From: Romanomermis culicivorax
Taxonomy: Eukaryota > Nematoda > Enoplea > Mermithida > Mermithidae
Direction of reading: 5' to 3'
Length of the DNA: 64,000 nucleotides
NCBI GenBank assembly: GCA_963922205.1
Contig: CAWUHX010000017.1
Location: 1,302,001-1,366,000 of the forward strand
The notes beneath the pieces are model-generated. The model did no database searches and was not told the origin of the DNA. It was given only the letters and a program-made list of their open reading frames with translations. Position numbers and translations under genes: made by a program. Shown in pieces: positions 61,861 to 64,000 of this stretch (position 1 is the stretch's first letter; every line of letters starts with the position of its first letter).

Positions 61861-64000
61861 ACGACTTCTGAGAGATTCTACTTTTTTTACATTGACCGTA
61901 AGTTGAAAATTAATCATATCTCAAAATGAGATATTTAGATAGTTTTGTGCACTGAGTTCTATGTTATCATTGATTTTGCTTGAAAACGCAAATTCATGTC
62001 GCGACAGTATGCCAAAATTTGAAAATTGATCTTTTTTGGCATTTTTCAGTTGTCTTGCTAGTGAACTGAGATATTTCGGCTTTGGAGTGATCTTATGCAA
62101 TAAATGAATATTCATTTAACATGGGAGAAAACAGAAAATATCCTTTTTAGGCAAATTATTGTAGATTACACCTTTTAGGAGAGTTTATAGTGTCAAAAAT
62201 GAGTGGTTAAAATTAGAGAAATTTTGTTTATTGGCGCTCTCGAGCACCTTCCTATCGGATGCCGCAGAATTTTATTTCATTTCGTAGCTCATGCATTCTT
62301 ATTGTGTTGATGAAATTTTCATCAAAATTTTTGTACTGTTTGGGGAACTGCACAGCTCTGAAGAAGGCATGCTCACGGAAATCACTTAGAAGTAACTGCA
62401 TTTTCCTGGTGACCCTTATCTACCACATGCGATACGTTCATTATATGTACTATAAAATTATGAAATAACCAACAGACTATAGTTTGATGTACTAATTGTT
62501 TCACAAACGAAGATTTTACACTCCACAAAAAAGTTTTAAAAATACGTGTAATTGGGGGGGAGTGCTATGGGAACCCCCCCCCCAGAAATCGTCGACCATA
62601 TGGCTAGCCATTGGGCGACCACCCCCCAGGATTTTTCAATCCTATGGGTAGTGTTGTATCTGTAAATAAGTTGAGGCGTGGGAGAATTGGCGGCAGGCAG
62701 GAGAGTTAGCCAGGGATCCACCTTAATGCATGTGTTTCCAGCGCCCACGCTTACCCTAAAAACTACTAATCTTAAGTACTTAAACCCCACATTAATATAA
62801 CCCAAATCAGAAAACCTTCGGTTCCCTAATTTGAATTCTCAATGCTTAAAACCAAAAGAGGAGACGTTTCTCCTATATAAATTTTACCTAATAAAAACAA
62901 CAACTTACGTAACCAATACAATAATTGTGAAATGGGCGGAGTTAATACAATGAATGTCCCACGTACTGAGGAAAACTAAAGGCATGGGGAACAGTGACTA
63001 ATGCAAAATGTATGACAAAAATCATAAAAAAGAGCTCACCAGCACGCAATCTGGGCTGCAGTAAGATGCTTCGAAGTGGTTCGCTGATTGTACCTGTGTG
63101 CATCTTCTTAAAATCGAAAAACTTAAACGAAAATGCTAAAAATCGGAGGAAACACTCTACAACACTAGCCATATGGTAGCTGTAGGACCTCCATACTTTT
63201 GGTCAGAAAAATACCACTGAAAAATGTCAATTTTTGAACAAAAATGTGAATTTTCTGGGCGCTTCGCGCTATGAATACATTTTTTTCCGTCTTTTAAAAA
63301 TTCAATTTTTTTTAACTATTTTTGGGACTTTTTTCGTGAAAAACATCGATTTTCTCCTTGAGAGACGTCTCCCCCAAAATTGTGGGAATCACTGACCCCC
63401 GGACCAAAAAAAGTCGCCCGACCCCCCTCCAGACCTCAGGGCTCCGTTACATGTATGATTTAAACTGTCGAAAGTGAGAAGCAGAAAAAAAGAAAAATCT
63501 TGTTTATGGGCACTCTGGAGCACCTCCAACCATGATACCGAGGATTTATTTTATGGTTCATGCATTCCTGCAGTAGCTGTAAAAGTAACATCTCATCATC
63601 GTGCACCGTTTTGGCAGCTACAGGTATTTGCATACACCGCACTGTCATTGAAACGTGTTTTTGAATCTGGACAAATGCCCAATCAATAAAGTTCTGGGAA
63701 TACAAGATGCGTCTTTACCCAGTACGTGGCTTGAAATCAGGCTTTTTTTTAGTCATTTTAGGGGCCCGGGCGCCTAAAAGTTCGGAAATGGCTCCTAAAA
63801 TTTTAGGTCTAGGAGCCATTTTGGCTCCTAAAATTTTGACATATTCATTTATATTATAGTGAATTGTAGCTGTTTTCATTCAATTTTAGATTTGAAGTAA
63901 GTGTTTTACAGACTCTAAAATCATAAAACAATTTTTTTAATTAGTCTATTCACTGTTTCTCTACAAATCAAACTTTCTCGAAAAAAAATTCTCGACGAAG
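61861..64000. repeat. Repeat-rich right flank
   Basis: Family A copies at about 61861-62530 and 63470-63720; reverse copies of the 'ggctagccatatgg' and CATGTAACGG repeats at 62566-62648 and 63170-63454; a reversed 'aggagcc' repeat near 63760-63840. Positions 62650-63165 show nothing I can name. No exon is supported. Confidence 0.55.

Overview
The window comes from an AT-rich, intron-rich invertebrate animal genome; I cannot name the phylum. Four host gene models on the + strand can be pieced together from exons whose GT-AG borders and reading phases agree. They are an FRMD8-type FERM protein (3941-7694), ribulose-phosphate 3-epimerase (8153-21510), an M10 matrix metalloproteinase (about 22998-36858) and a disordered protein with one transmembrane segment at its extreme C-terminus (40136-45248). 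A small secreted-protein model (22249-22864) lies just upstream of the metalloproteinase and may be its first exons. Two start codons sit 5 and 9 bases after a pyrimidine-rich AG, which would fit spliced-leader trans-splicing or a 5'UTR intron. These genes look like ordinary housekeeping or surface functions and are not an obvious functional cluster.

Most of the window is mobile DNA in introns and flanks. Six hAT-type elements have recognisable 8-bp target duplications (2383-3154, 4498-5839, 6443-6622, 8628-9629, 11313-13506, 34769-35902; two are perfect). A 10.5-kb inverted-repeat structure with TTA duplications fills RPE intron 2 and contains a broken Harbinger-like transposase stretch. A broken tyrosine-recombinase gene (34205-36400, minus strand) is split by one of the hAT elements. 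There are also Tc1/mariner, foldback and GC-rich inverted-repeat elements, plus several dispersed repeat families.

The most interesting object is a complete but decayed Ty3/gypsy-type LTR retrotransposon (46141-56099; 418-bp LTRs, 4-bp duplication TAAT) inserted in a Harbinger-like element (45513-56384). Besides gag, protease, reverse transcriptase, RNase H and integrase, it has (i) a C-terminal extension of the integrase with a PWWP/Tudor-like pattern, (ii) a long extra ORF after pol that resembles an RNase D-type DEDD exonuclease fold lacking its catalytic acids and that seems to need splicing to be expressed, and (iii) an Asn/Gln/His-rich, RG-containing ORF before the 3' LTR. I know of no standard element with this set. 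It is broken by three frame disruptions and three in-frame stops, while its LTRs differ at only 5 of 418 positions.

Layout: 1-3940 repeats; 3941-7694 FRMD8; 8153-21510 RPE with a huge second intron; 22249-36858 secreted peptide and metalloproteinase, with 5.4- and 6.8-kb introns; 36859-40135 repeats; 40136-45248 membrane protein; 45513-56384 nested retrotransposon; 56385-64000 duplications, inverted-repeat elements and dispersed repeats, with only weak coding candidates.
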